Translations under genes and position numbers: made by a program
Notes under the pieces: model-generated
Database searches by the model: none
Told to the model about the DNA's origin: nothing
The model's input: the letters and a program-made list of their open reading frames with translations, nothing else
Shown here: positions 48,748-60,107 of the stretch, one piece after another
How positions within the stretch are numbered: the first letter of the stretch is position 1
How the letters are laid out: each line of letters starts with the position of its first letter
Source: Anthopleura xanthogrammica
Taxonomy: Eukaryota; Cnidaria; Anthozoa; Actiniaria; Actiniidae
Length of the DNA stretch: 64,000 nucleotides
Direction of reading: 5' to 3'
Assembly: GCA_964019055.1 (NCBI GenBank)
Contig: OZ025217.1
Coordinates: 1,948,501-2,012,500 of the forward strand

Positions 48748-51700
48748 ATCGTCATCATCTTCTCTGCCGACCGCCTTGATGGTATCTATCGTTGGCGCTT
48801 TCCCACGTCTTGATGGTGAGATGTCTACGAAATCACCGTCAGAGAAACCGGAACTGAAAGGAGTAATGCATAACCTGCCAGACACTAAAAATAAAAATGT
48901 GTTAAAATTCATAAAATTTTTATCTATTTTTGTAAAGACGTATTAAAGCGGAATATTTATTTACCTTTCAATTTAGACCATGGTACGATCTTCCCTTCTC
49001 CAATGTTGTATGCTTTCCAAACGGTAATCCCTTTGTCAGTGACGACGAAATTGTTTAAAGTGCTTATACCGACAATTTTTATGGGCTCCAAAGGCTTAAT
49101 TCCTCCTGCATCTACCACTGCCACTCGTACACCACGCACCCCTTCATTAGATAAAATGGCATCTCTTAGTTGTGCTGCATTCACTACATCATGACCTTCG
49201 TTTATATAGCGGCGAACATGGCTTTTGATTGTGGCAGCCTTGCGATCGCATGCCCCCTTACCACCCTGGGGGTCACTGAAATCAACGCGGTCAACCTTTA
49301 TTCCTGTGGTTTCCTCCATAAGTCGACAAGCTGCCAACATGTTGCCGCTGTGGTAGCAGCCAGCGTTGTCTTGACGAAATGCGGCGGACGCGATGTTTGG
49401 ATTTTCTTTCTTTAGCTCGCTAAGAGTGTGCTGCATGATCGGTATAACCACGTTAGTGTCTTGGCTACAGTTCTCTACAATATGGACAAATGCTTGGTGC
49501 TGCAATTTACCATCTGCGAGCCGCCTTACAACAACACTGAGGTGCCAGGAAATGCCCCTCTTCCCAAACCAGTCAGTCTGGGTTTCTCTGTATTTTTGGG
49601 GCAAAAATTTCATTGCCCAGTCTTGAGTAATTAAAACTGAATTTTCGTCTAGTTTATTCTGGATCTCAGTGCGCGGTTTATCTTGTTGGATGGAACGCAA
49701 TTGATGCTCTTTCCATGCTTCTATTGCAGATATTGATTGCTGACAGGTAAATATCATATCATCGCGTTCGTCGTCTGGTAGTGTTTCGGACACATTTTTT
49801 ACTGACGACTTTATAGAAGCCAGGGTAGATTTAAGTTCTTCGCATGATGGGCAAGAGTGATCGTGGAGATGATGCTTGCAATTAGAACAGAAGAGAGTTT
49901 CTTTCTTGTCACTCAGGGCGTAAACTAGGCAGTGGTCGGCGACATTGGATGCGTCAGAAACGTGCACCTGAAAAGAATATAAAGTTAATAGAATGTCTGT
50001 TTCTTTTACACCTGGGTTAGCTAAAAGATAGCATATATTTGCAAGTTTAATTGTGTTGAATAGAGTCTATAATTTTGACAAGGATTGAAAAGAAAAAACG
50101 CCTTAGTGGGATTACCACTAAGTTGCCAATATACAGTATACAATTTCCCTTTGAGTCTTAAATACGGTCCACCTTTTACCAATCTGTCTTAAATAGGGTA
50201 TGGATTTTCCAGATATCTTTGTCTTAGATGTAGGGTCAGGGTTTTGAGGCTCAAGCGGGAAACCCCTAACAGAAGCCTATTCAAGTACCCCCCCCCCCCC
50301 CCCAAGAATCTCAGCAACTGACTAGTAACAGATGTGGTAGTATGAATTACCTTGAAGTCAGTTTTAATGTACTGTTTCCCAGCTTTCAATGCTCCCTCAC
50401 AAGAACTGAGCCACTCTTTGTCACAACCATAGTTTCCGAGTTTTGTGAGCAACCCAGCCAGGTCATCAAAAGCCTTTGCCCCGTCAGCTGAAATATAGTC
50501 CAGACCTTGCAAAGACTTCCGGACAGTTGCAGTACAAACTGATAAAACCCGTAAGATGGTGGAGGGGCTCAAAGGTTTGGTTCCACTTTCTTTACAAAAC
50601 TGTGTGTACTGCCTAATGATTCTTTGCGGAATCATCGATCGAATTACGTTCGGACATTCTAAGACTTGGCCATTTGCTAAGTGGAGGTATCGTTGACCAA
50701 ACGGGAGGTCTTGAATAACATGTGGACTGGTTATGAAAGAGAGCAAGTGATCTAGCTGGCTCTCATCTACTCTCATTCTGGGACTCTTCTGCACTGGCAC
50801 TGGTGCCCCACGACCGTACTTAAGGATATGCAGTCTGGCTAGCTTGAAACGATATTCTGTTATACCAGGGATAAATTTCTGGATCTGAGACAAAGGCACT
50901 AGGTCTGCAATTATTCCCAAGACCTGTCTTCGGGTTTCCCAGCTTGTTGCATTTTGATATGTCTCAGCTAAGGCCTCTAGATATTTTTTTTCAGCAGGTT
51001 GCGCAATCCCAAGAGCCTTTTCGACGCTTTGTGAGGTTTGAACAGCTTCCCAAATACTTCCAGTATCTCCGGGTGTTATTACTTCTAAAGCGGCCACGAT
51101 TACATTTGTAGCCTTAGCAACACGATAATTTTTACTGCGCATGCTCAAGTTTTGCCACCGCTTTTTGGGTTGACCGATTGAATCTGTCCCGCCGCAGGCA
51201 TGTAAAAAGTCATTAAGTTTTTCAAGCTTCAGACTGTTAGTGTCTGTAGCTGTTATAAATCCATTAGTACTGCTTGTTTCGGCATCTGACAGGATAGCAG
51301 TTGTTTCTTCGAATTCTACGATGGATTTCTTCAGGCTATTGGTGCTATTAGCTGTTGTATTTCCATTACTACTGCTTGTTTCGGCATCTGGCAGGATAGC
51401 AGTTGTTTCTTCGAATTCTACGGTGAATTTCTTCAGGCTATTGGTGCCATTACTGCTGCTTGTTTCGGCATTTGACAGGTTGGCACTTGCATCAATTGGT
51501 TCTTCTATAATTGACATCTGGCTAAGCAAGTCAGCTAGGGGGTCATCATTTTTGTTTCCGCCTCCAATTTCCTGCGAACAAAAAACCTTGATGTATAAGC
51601 AGTTGATTGAAACACTATTGCACTAAACGAAGATATATTGATGAGGTAATGACAATAATTGCACAACTATGTTTCCTTACATATACATGTACGAATTATT

Positions 51701-54700
51701 TTTTTGGTTTCAAATTGACTACATTGCTTTCAGAGGCTAAGCAATATGATAAACCTTTTATCTTCTAGAGGAGCATAGCCTTGCATTATAAAATTCAATT
51801 TCAACACTACGCTTACTCAAACAAATAAATAATGCTACCTCAATATCCTCAAAGGCAGTGGCTTGTATCTTCATCAGCGTAAGAGGGCTTGATTCGAGCT
51901 CTGTTTTTAACTGCGTACGGCATCGCCTGCATATGGCTGAAAAAGTATGTCCAAACATTTTCTATCAATCAAAAACATATAGAAACTCAGAAGCAGGATG
52001 CAGATCTTACCAGGGACCGGGAAGACTAGGGACTAGTCCTCTAAACGAGAAATTTACTCGACTGAGTAAAGACGGAATATATAATTTCTTAGGCAAATCA
52101 ATGTTAATATGAGTAAATGATTCAAACTTTATACTTACGCGAACCAACAGGAAGAAGGTAATTTGTAAGCGTGTAGAGTCCCTCGGACTGGATGGATGAA
52201 ATACCACGGTCTCCTTTGTATTGTTTATATTGATGCTTAGACCAACCAACAGGACTTGAGCACATCGTTTTACATGTGCGCCATCTTATACCATACAAAT
52301 CTCGGTGACGTGGGCACACAGTAATCTTAAAGTGAGAGGGGGTGGCTTCGAATAAGCCTTAAAAATTAATTGTTAATACTCCCTTTTCGAGTTCCAAGCG
52401 TTCATTTGGAGAACCGCTGACGAAGCTTGCGGGCGGATTGGAAACGAGGCTAACACAGCGTAATGATTGCAGCGAAACTAAAACGATTGAGTGAAAATTC
52501 GAAGTGTGATGTATAGATAGGTCTTTTAAGTCTTTTAAGACTAAAAACTTGCTCGAAAAACTTCATAATGTGCTGGAATACGTTGTAGAAAGCTATGGAA
52601 CAATCAAAGAAGAGAAAAAGTTCGGGTTTCGGCCGAGAATGTGCTTGTTTTGGCTGCTCGAATGCCCAATACTCGAAGAAAGATGACAGTCTGACAGGAC
52701 TTAGCTTGTTCAAGTTTCCCCAAAAGAATCCACAACGAGATCGCTGGTGTAACCTGATAAAAAGACAACACGGAAGAGATGGATTTTTTGTGAATGGTTT
52801 TACTGTAATTTGTGAGGAACATTTTAAAAGAGAGGACATTTACAAGCCTCCCGGCGGCACACGATGTCGACTGAAAAAAGGCGCTGAGCCTTCCATCTTT
52901 CCATGGCAAACTACTGATCCAAAGCCAAGACGACGCCTGTTAGTTCGGCAAAGAGCAGATCCTAAACCACCTTTGACTGTTAGTAATACGAATGAGGATT
53001 CAGCAATGGAGTTAGAAATTTTTGACGATATCTCAATATCATGCTCAAGCAGTTCGTCATCTATTTCCATGGTAACCGATGATGGGGAAACAAATCCAAT
53101 GTTAAATAGAAAAGAAACACAAATGAACGATATAGCTGTTCAAACAGACATTGATTCATACACAGATGACTGGGTAGAGCACTCTTATTCATTTCCTTTA
53201 AATAAGAAGGCTACATTTGGTGAGCAGCAAGAATATATAAAGAGACTTGAAGAGAGAACTGAACAACAAACTCTTCAGATTAACATTCTAAAACAAGAAC
53301 TGGGATGCCTGAAAAAGCAGTTAGATGAATATGAAAGAAAGAAATTCAGTTTGGAAAAATTTAAAGACGATGACAGTGCCATACAATTTTATACAGGCTT
53401 CCCAAGCTACAAAGCTTTAATGGCTATGTATGAATACCTTGACCCCAAAGTTAGCAAATTACAATACTGGGCTGGAAAGACTGTTCCTGATAGTCGCAGC
53501 TATCAGGACAAACCTCAAACCAAACCTGGACCAAAAAGAAGCCTTACTGGCTTACAGGAGTTTTGGATGGTTTTAGTTCGTCTCAAGGTTGGACTCTTTG
53601 TGAAAGACCTATCTGACAGATTTGACATATCTTCAGGACACTTTTCAAAGATTTTCACTACCTGGATTAATTTTCTATGTTTTGAACTAAAACTGATTTT
53701 TCCCTTCACTTCACAAGCTGACGTGCTAAGAAATATGCCATTAGAGTTTTCACGCTATCCAAGCACTAGAGTCATTATTGATTGCACAGAAGTGTTTATC
53801 GCAGTGCCTTCTTCAATGAAAGCCCAGTCAGAAACATGGTCAAACTACAAGCACCACAATACTTTGAAAGTACTTGTAGGTGTGTCTCCTAATGGTCAAG
53901 TCACTTTTATTTCCAAATTGTGGGGAGGAAGGGTCTCTGATAAAGTCATCACTCAGCAATCAGGAATTCTTGACCTAGTTGATGCTGGAGACAATATCAT
54001 GGCAGATAGAGGATTTGATATAAAGGATATTTTACCACCAGGAGTTAACCTGAATCTACCTCCATTCAAAGGCACAAGGGAGCAGTTGACTGCAAAAGAG
54101 GTTGAGGAAACCGCAAAGATTGCTTCTGTCAGAATTCACGTCGAAAGAGCCATTGGTAGAATAAAGAACTACCACATACTGGATGGCATTCTCCCTGTCA
54201 GTCTTTCCCATGTTGCAGACCAGATTTTTACTGTTTGCAGTTACTTGACAAACTTTCTGCCACCACTTCTAGAGCCAATGAGGAATAACACACAGGAACA
54301 GTAATTTATAAAAGACAGTGATGCTTTGTTGCAATTTGTTTTAGCTTAAAGAGTAATTACATTTAACCTGTGACATATTTTGTAGGCTGCTTGTTAGTTA
54401 TCAGCTTTATTGTCAGTGTTTGAACTTTACACACTAACATTCAGAAACTGCTTCACAGGTTGAATGTAATCACTTTATTTAAAAATGATATACAGTCAAT
54501 CCCATTAACGTTGTCCAGTTGTAAAGACATAAAGACAACAAAAAAGTCATTTGCATATATCATGTTTTTCATTTTTTGAAGGAATATTCAATATCAAGTT
54601 GCAAAATTTCATTACAATGCAGATAACATTTAATTTGCTATTTATCTGGAATTTTAAATTGAAATTCCTTCAAAAAATTAAAAACATGATATATGCAAAT

Positions 54701-57700
54701 GACTGTTGTTGTCTTAATGTCTTTAGAACTGGACAATGTTAATGGGATTGACTGTATAAGAAACTTCAGACACAGTAAACAATATTTTTTTTGTCAAATA
54801 TGAATATAATAAATACTGACTGTATCATAGATTGAGATGGTGCTCAGACACGAGCCCATAAATCAGGCAAAAATGTAACTGCAAACAAAGGAATGTATTT
54901 ACAAAAACCAGAATATGTCCATGTAGTAACTTCATAATAACATAATTGCAAAACAGTTGATATAGATACATGTTTATTGAGGTCAGTAAAAATCTGACAA
55001 TCAATGAATACAACAAAATAAATAATTTGTATTTTTCAGAGTCATAAAATAGTTCTGTTTCATGCACTCTAATTTTCTTATTAAAATTTGAACATATTTT
55101 CTGTCTTATAAAACTAGTCTGTTTGATGTATTTTTTTATCAACCATGTGTAAGTATGTGAACCAACATTAACGTTATAAATAAATAGTCTCTGTCTGAAA
55201 ATAAGAGAATATTAAATATTGTAAATTTTACAGATGTTTTAACTCAAACTTCAATCACCCTTTAGTGTTGTGTAGCAGTAGAGTACAAACACTAAAAGTG
55301 TACAATATAAATATTGCTAAATTATTCTAATTCTATTGTTTTGTATTGTTTAATCAACACTATTTAGTGGTATATAGTGCAAAGTGATGCACACTTTTAG
55401 TGTTTGTAATCTATGAGGCATGTATGTTGGAATTAATTATCTTGGAAGGTAGTGTAAAATTTTCTAATTTCAAGTCAGAGACTAACTTTTTGTGTTAATA
55501 AATTATTACTAATGACATTTATATTTGAACACATTTTCAAAAAATTTTCATACAATGTTGAAACAAAACATCATATATTTATCAGCTGCATGGTCAGTCA
55601 GTCATACAAACTCAAATCCATGCTACAAAAAGTGCCTTATAAATTTGAAAAAAATAAAAGGTATGAGTAATGGACTAATAAATCACCAAGAAAATGATTG
55701 CAAAAGAATCTAGGTCACTTATCCATTAGTCAATATTTGTTTCACTTTTTAGTGTCTCTACTTGACTCAATTATCTAATTACGAGGACCGTAACTTTTTA
55801 GACTGTCGATAGTTGACCCAGCCACCATTTCTGTACAGAGGAACTTTTGTTTTCACTCGACGGGTGAAAACCTCTGGCAAGAAGGCCCTCTTGTAGAAGA
55901 ACATCAAAGCAGGCATTGCTTCCTTTAGCCACCATTCACGGTCAAACTTAACTCTTTGGACAGCAACAACATCATTCCCGAACCAAACCAAAAAATCTAC
56001 CCATGGTAGACTACAAATGTACATTTGTCCTTGGACCTGATAAAAATAGGTGTGATCCCTTTTTAGAACTGGGAGACCGTCTACTTCTTTGAGATAGAAC
56101 TTGCTATCACTACATGCCTCTGATACACTCATGCCACGCTTTGAGTAAGGGCATTTTACTTCCAATCCTCCTTCTGTTCCATCTGTTGAGGAGGGATCAT
56201 ACACCAGTCTATCCAGGCTGGCTCCTAGACCTGGTGTTTCCTTGGATAGATAGGTACCAATTTCAGTCACTCTAAGGTTGGTATTGCCTGCTGCATGATG
56301 TAATGTAACATAGCATTGCACAGCATCATCTTCATGTCGTAACCCATACTCAAGAGATGGAATGACCTTCTTTGTGTTCTTAATGTACATTATGTCATTC
56401 AAAAGGGGATCTGGTTCTTTCCTTCTGATAATAGCCTTCTTGAAATTGGACGCAGTAAGTATAGTTTCTTTCAACTTTTTCCATGCATCATTCTCACTTT
56501 GACCTCTAGTTTTCCTTTCAATGTCTTTCCTTTCTTCTTCTGTTATTGTTTGTCCCTTTACATAACAATCAATAATTTCCTTAAATGCATTACAATTAAT
56601 GTCATAGTCATAATTGAAGGGAACTTCTTGTACCTCACTAACTTCAGCATATACAAGCTCATCTACATCAATCACATCACTAGGGATGGACTCACAAATA
56701 CTGTCAATTATAATCGAAGAAGAGTCTGATGGTTTAATATTATGGAAGAGAAAAAAGCTGCTGCTTCTTAAACAGCAAGACAATTTTTCTCCCATTCTTG
56801 CTAAAGATTGAGGGTCGACATTCCTATCTGCTGGTGCACGCGGGTCATAATATGAGATCTTGGCACTTGATGCAGTAGGTTTTCCATATCGTATCTTTTG
56901 AAATACAATCTTGTTGATTGGACTTGGGTCGACTTTCATATTTCGAGGAACATTCCAGCCACACAACCTTGATGTACATGATACTGGCTGATCTTTTTCT
57001 CTAAGGCCACAGCGGTTGAAGTCTTCTATGGCAAATATTATTCCTCCAATGTGGTTACATCTTCCCATTCCATTTTCACCTCTCCTAGCAAATAAAAACA
57101 GTCTATATTTTAGATTTGTGGATCTTGAATCATATTATCCATATTCATCCTTAATTTCTATACAAAAGTCATAATATACTGAAACATACTTCATCATCTT
57201 AACTAGCTAATACCACGTGTAGCTTATCATTAAAAACAGATAAAAAATGTAAACAAAAGTAATAATACTCTAGACCAAACTTGCACTTAAAAGGACAAAA
57301 AGAAGATCAAAACTTATCTCTATTAAGTTAGACAAAAATAGCATAAAGAGGGGTATTTTAGGTTTTAAAAATGCAAGTTTTGCCTTGAAAACATAGAAGT
57401 AATTCTTACTTACCCCGCAGGACACTTGCATGCTGCCCTTACTATGTCATTGGTGGTTCTGTTAAAAACCAAAACCGACTTGTATTTTTCTGACTTCATA
57501 GAGGCCAGAACCTCTGCCTTAACATAAATATTATTGTCTTTTTGGCAAAGCTGGAGATCCTTGATGTGACCTTCTTTAAAAAAGTTGAAGGCCTTCAACT
57601 TTTTGTATCCCGCGCTATTTGACACATCGAGGTTGTTGTACTTTGATGTCTTCTTCACCAGGTAATCATAGAGCTGAACGAACGTAAACGCCGGTAGTTC

Positions 57701-58753
57701 TCTGAGATCTTTGCTCCACACACAATTGTTGGCCTCTCTGATGATTACTTCATAAGTAACATCAGCTGTATAACTGGTAGAAGGCAAAGGATCGTTGTTT
57801 GTGTCAGTCAAAGGGCCAGCTTTCGATCGTTCAACAAGAACGAAGCAACGTAGGACAAGATCGTCCTTTTTTCCGCTTGATGGTTCGCCAAAGTTCCTCA
57901 AGATCGCCTTCAGCTCTTCTACTTTGAGTTTTCTTAGGTTGTTTGTGGATTTGAATTGGTTTAGATTGTTAAATTTATCGTTTGAAGACATGTATATAGT
58001 TGTAAACAACAGTTTGCTAGGAAAACTACACAAAATACGCTGTGTTAGCCTCGTTTCCAATCCGCCCGCAAGCTTCGTCAGCGGTTCTCCAAATGAACGC
58101 TTGGAACTCGAAAAGGGAGTATTAGCGAGCGTTAAGGAAAATGTCCAGTACTGTACTGCCATATTGTATAAATAATGAATAATACTGATAGTCGAAGCAG
58201 GGGGGGGGGGGGGGGGACTGATCCAAAATTAATTTTTAAGTATCAGCGAAAATTCAGTAGTTAATACAGAATCCGTTTTAAGATATAAAAGTTTCATTTT
58301 TCAGGGGTTAGGGCGGATGGGGAGAGTTATGGATACGAGGCTGTTTCAAGCAACTGTAATACTATAGATGAAAAAGCCGAGACCAGCTTAAATTTTTTTT
58401 AGGTGATTATTCATTTTAGTATAGCGCAAACAGTGTCTACAACCAGTTAAATCCTACAGAATTTCCCCTCAGAAATCTTTGTTGATGTAATATAATATGC
58501 CATTTCAGACCCTGTTGTATATAGATTACTAGAAGTCAATATATGAGGTTTTATTCTTGTCTTACTTACCTGCTCGTGCTAAAAGTAGATGTGCCTCGGT
58601 CTTCAGCTTCCCATCTCTAATCTCCAATAACCTAAGATGCCCTTTAATCTCTCGCTGACAATTCTCGATCGTCAAACAAGAAAGGTCCTCGGGATAATCC
58701 CTACTTGAACCACACTGCCCGCTGACAAATCCCGAGTATCCACAAGTAGCCAT
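47911..58753 (-). CDS. Putative DDE-like transposase of the outer element (six exons)
   Basis: Exons 58570-58753, 52139-52357, 51839-51936, 50351-51571, 48965-49967 and 47911-48884 join in phase to 3,699 nt, or 1,232 aa, with no stop. Features in order: MATCGYSGF start; a CPRHRDLYGIRWRTCKTMCS segment (exon 2); a CRRC pair (exon 3); a long helical region (exon 4). Exon 5 has a Cys/His cluster, CSNCKHHLHDHSCPSC, then an RNase-H-like core with candidate acidic residues D690 (ITQDWAMKF), D774 (FRQDNAGCYHSG) and D806/D815 (SDPQGGKGACDR). Exon 6 has an Asp run of more than 20, a C2HC finger (TCPVEGC ... ENHLEYGTC) and a homeodomain-like helix region near FLTPQQVQSYFSRRA. The third catalytic residue is uncertain. 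Intron 1 is enlarged to 6.2 kb by the nested IS4EU-type element. Confidence 0.82.
48688..48757. repeat. GAC/ATC-type repeat coding poly-Asp
   Basis: CGTCATCGTCATCGTC repeats in exon 6 of the outer transposase encode a run of more than 20 aspartates. It follows the translated frame, so length changes by 3 bp would keep the protein open. Confidence 0.85.
52595..54304 (+). CDS. THAP-domain DDE transposase of the IS4EU-type element
   Basis: This single-exon gene encodes 569 aa, with the ATG 217 bp from the element end. Residues about 14-103 form a THAP zinc finger: C18-x2-C21, W51, C73-x2-H76 and an AEPSIF motif, the usual AVPTIF position. The domain binds DNA. A Ser/Asp-rich linker and a coiled coil (about 210-250) follow. 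An HTH_Tnp_4-like segment (about 310-360) precedes the DDE_Tnp_4 catalytic core with D396 (VIIDCTEVF), D471 (MADRGFD) and E517 (RIHVERAIGRIK). All three acidic residues are present and there is no frameshift, so it may be functional. The nuclear transposase would cut the matching 85-bp TIRs. It converges with the YqaJ gene. Confidence 0.93.
   Translation: MEQSKKRKSSGFGRECACFGCSNAQYSKKDDSLTGLSLFKFPQKNPQRDRWCNLIKRQHGRDGFFVNGFTVICEEHFKREDIYKPPGGTRCRLKKGAEPSIFPWQTTDPKPRRRLLVRQRADPKPPLTVSNTNEDSAMELEIFDDISISCSSSSSSISMVTDDGETNPMLNRKETQMNDIAVQTDIDSYTDDWVEHSYSFPLNKKATFGEQQEYIKRLEERTEQQTLQINILKQELGCLKKQLDEYERKKFSLEKFKDDDSAIQFYTGFPSYKALMAMYEYLDPKVSKLQYWAGKTVPDSRSYQDKPQTKPGPKRSLTGLQEFWMVLVRLKVGLFVKDLSDRFDISSGHFSKIFTTWINFLCFELKLIFPFTSQADVLRNMPLEFSRYPSTRVIIDCTEVFIAVPSSMKAQSETWSNYKHHNTLKVLVGVSPNGQVTFISKLWGGRVSDKVITQQSGILDLVDAGDNIMADRGFDIKDILPPGVNLNLPPFKGTREQLTAKEVEETAKIASVRIHVERAIGRIKNYHILDGILPVSLSHVADQIFTVCSYLTNFLPPLLEPMRNNTQEQ
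54493..54754. mobile_element. Tc1/mariner-type MITE, 262 bp, TA-flanked
   Basis: CAGTCAATCCCATTAAC and GTTAATGGGATTGACTG are the ends, flanked by TA on both sides (54491-54492 and 54755-54756). The arms of about 110 bp pair well, including TCATTTGCATATATCATGTT with its complement. It lies in the 3' space between the two IS4EU-type genes, making a third nesting level. Confidence 0.87.
54757..55778. other. AT-rich non-coding spacer inside the IS4EU-type element
   Basis: Lies between the mariner-type MITE and the 3' end of the nuclease gene. A weak inverted pair, ACAAACACTAAAAGTGT (about 55286) with ACACTTTTAGTGTTTGTA (about 55390), spans about 120 bp and may be a MITE relic. No gene seen. Confidence 0.55.
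55779..57991 (-). CDS. SAP-SWIM-YqaJ nuclease of the IS4EU-type element
   Basis: Two exons, 57414-57991 and 55779-57084, give 627 aa with agreeing phase. Near the N-terminus is a SAP-like helix pair (RKLKVEELKAILRNFG ... KKDDLVLRCF), which suggests DNA binding. The SWIM zinc finger spans the intron: C188-x-C190 before the junction and C202-x-H204 after it. The C-terminal half is a YqaJ/lambda-exonuclease domain: E444 (EYGLRHE), D484 (GASLDRLV), E501-x-K503 (LEVKCP) and the Q-x-Q pair at 542/544 (YFYQVQGQ). All expected catalytic positions are present. Related proteins accompany the transposase in IS4EU elements. Its role in transposition is not established, and processing of free DNA ends is a reasonable inference. 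Transcribed toward the transposase gene. Confidence 0.9.
58201..58218. repeat. G homopolymer run
   Basis: About 17 consecutive G just outside the IS4EU-type element, inside intron 1 of the outer transposase. Such runs are prone to sequencing length error. A similar C-run lies at about 50288-50303 in intron 4. Confidence 0.9.
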
Positions 58754-59090
58754 ATCAAAATTCACTCATCAAGTGGTGACTTCAAGCAGATGATTAAAAA
58801 AAACAGCCCTAAAGACGCGGGGTCTTTACCAAACTTTACTAAACACTTTACTACTAACTTTACTACAAACATTTACCAATCACTATGAAAACCTTTCTTG
58901 AATTACCGAAGTCGTGTAATATTTAACTTTCAGACACCGCGGAAACCTACCGCGACGAATCTCTCAAGCTGCTAGTTCGTTACCGCCGTGACATAAGCTA
59001 ATTTGTCTATTCCTTATTTCAGTTCTGTTTTGAATTATCAAATAATGAAGAGTAAAATAATATAGGAAATTATGAAAAACTATCATTTTG

Positions 59091-60103
59091 TTCTGTCGTA
59101 CAACAGAATGTATATGATATTGGTATTACAAAGAGTGGGGTTCCTGTGTGTCACGCAAGCGTCTGTTTGTTGACATAAAGAATCATCAAGGTCGTTGAAC
59201 GATTTCAACCTTAAAAGCCACATAATCTCAACTGAAGACCTTTCTTTTACTCTGATAAACCTTGGCGTGGGTTATTCAGATCATTTTGAGGACTTTGAGG
59301 ATTTCTGGTGATGAACGAGGATGATGTGAGGAAGAAAGATTATTTCATTCATTAGTTATTTGATGGTCTTCCAGTCATGTTGCCATAAAATCCCTGCTAA
59401 ACACAAGCAAAACTACTAATAAACTGGACGAAATGTAAGTAAATGTGTTCCTTTTATCTTCAACATAGATAATAACTTCGTAGGAGATGCTTCTACGGAC
59501 GAAAATATTTTTTTCTCTCGTCCGTCGCGAATTGAGCGATCAACTGACAGCGAGTTTTTAGACATTTGGTCTACATATGTTTCGCGCTCTAAAATCCGGA
59601 ATTTTGAACGGCCCCAAAATATTATTACATCTATCTGAAGCAGAGGAATTGGACTAAAGCCGGATTGCAATTTGTTTACCGTAGGCCACATATCAGTGGC
59701 GATATAAGCCTTCGAAACTGAGCATTTTTGTGTCAACGAAAAAAGGGTCCGAAAAGGAAAATATTCAAAAATCTGAAAAATATTAAATATGTAACGGAAA
59801 TCAAAGATCAACCCCTTGAAATGTTTACCGGTATCTTGTATTATCAAATAACCTTTCAGTGTTTGATTCCATAAAGTCCTGAATTTTTAGTCGATCTTTT
59901 AAACTACTACGGTAAAATCACGCTAAACACCCCCTCAGAACCATGAAATCGAAATTATCGTCGTGCGGCTAAAATATTAATCCAATGAACCTTAAACTTT
60001 TTTTTGTTTAATAGTCCCCCAAAACCTATATTCTGACAAAGTTTCAGGAATTTTGATTTTTTTCATTTTACACACGTAAGGCGATATTTACAGACGGCCG
60101 CTC
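59091..60103. repeat. Right terminal inverted repeat of the outer transposon
   Basis: About 1,013 bp, reverse complement of 46856-47864, ending CCGCTC|TTAA. It holds the mirror copy of the 143-codon frame (59416-59847). The transposase start codon lies 338 bp inside this arm. Confidence 0.9.
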
Positions 60104-60107
60104 TTAA

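Larger units (their letters stand above)
52378..58120. mobile_element. IS4EU/ISL2EU-type DNA transposon, 5,743 bp, apparently intact
   Basis: The 85-bp terminal inverted repeats, 52378-52462 and 58036-58120, are identical by eye and start ACTCCCTTTTCGAGTTCCAA. AT flanks both ends (52376-52377 and 58121-58122), consistent with the 2-bp AT duplication I recall for this group. The element encodes convergent THAP-DDE transposase and SAP-SWIM-YqaJ nuclease genes, both open. It sits in intron 1 of the outer transposase, without touching exons. It ends 20 bp from the proposed acceptor of exon 2. Confidence 0.9.
46856..60103. mobile_element. Large TTAA-flanked DNA transposon with 1-kb TIRs, carrying a nested element
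   Basis: The termini GAGCGGCCGTCTGTAAATAT (left) and its exact complement (right) are directly bounded by TTAA at 46852-46855 and 60104-60107. The left TIR is 46856-47864 (1,009 bp) and the right is 59091-60103 (1,013 bp). The length gap fits one 4-bp indel next to the TCAACA/TCAACAAACA site, and the arms otherwise look nearly identical. Without the nested 5.74-kb element, the transposon would be about 7.5 kb. It carries one large multi-exon gene on the minus strand. TTAA targets are known for piggyBac, Kolobok and some Sola elements. The encoded protein does not look like piggyBac, and I cannot place the superfamily. Near-identical arms suggest fairly recent activity. Confidence 0.88.

Noticed and set aside
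52450..52909. Minus-strand frames over the start of the THAP gene
   Set aside because: They are antisense shadows of the well-supported THAP transposase.
46856..60103. piggyBac identity suggested by TTAA flanks
   Set aside because: The encoded protein and the 1-kb arms do not fit piggyBac, whose TIRs are short and begin CCY; TTAA alone is not diagnostic.
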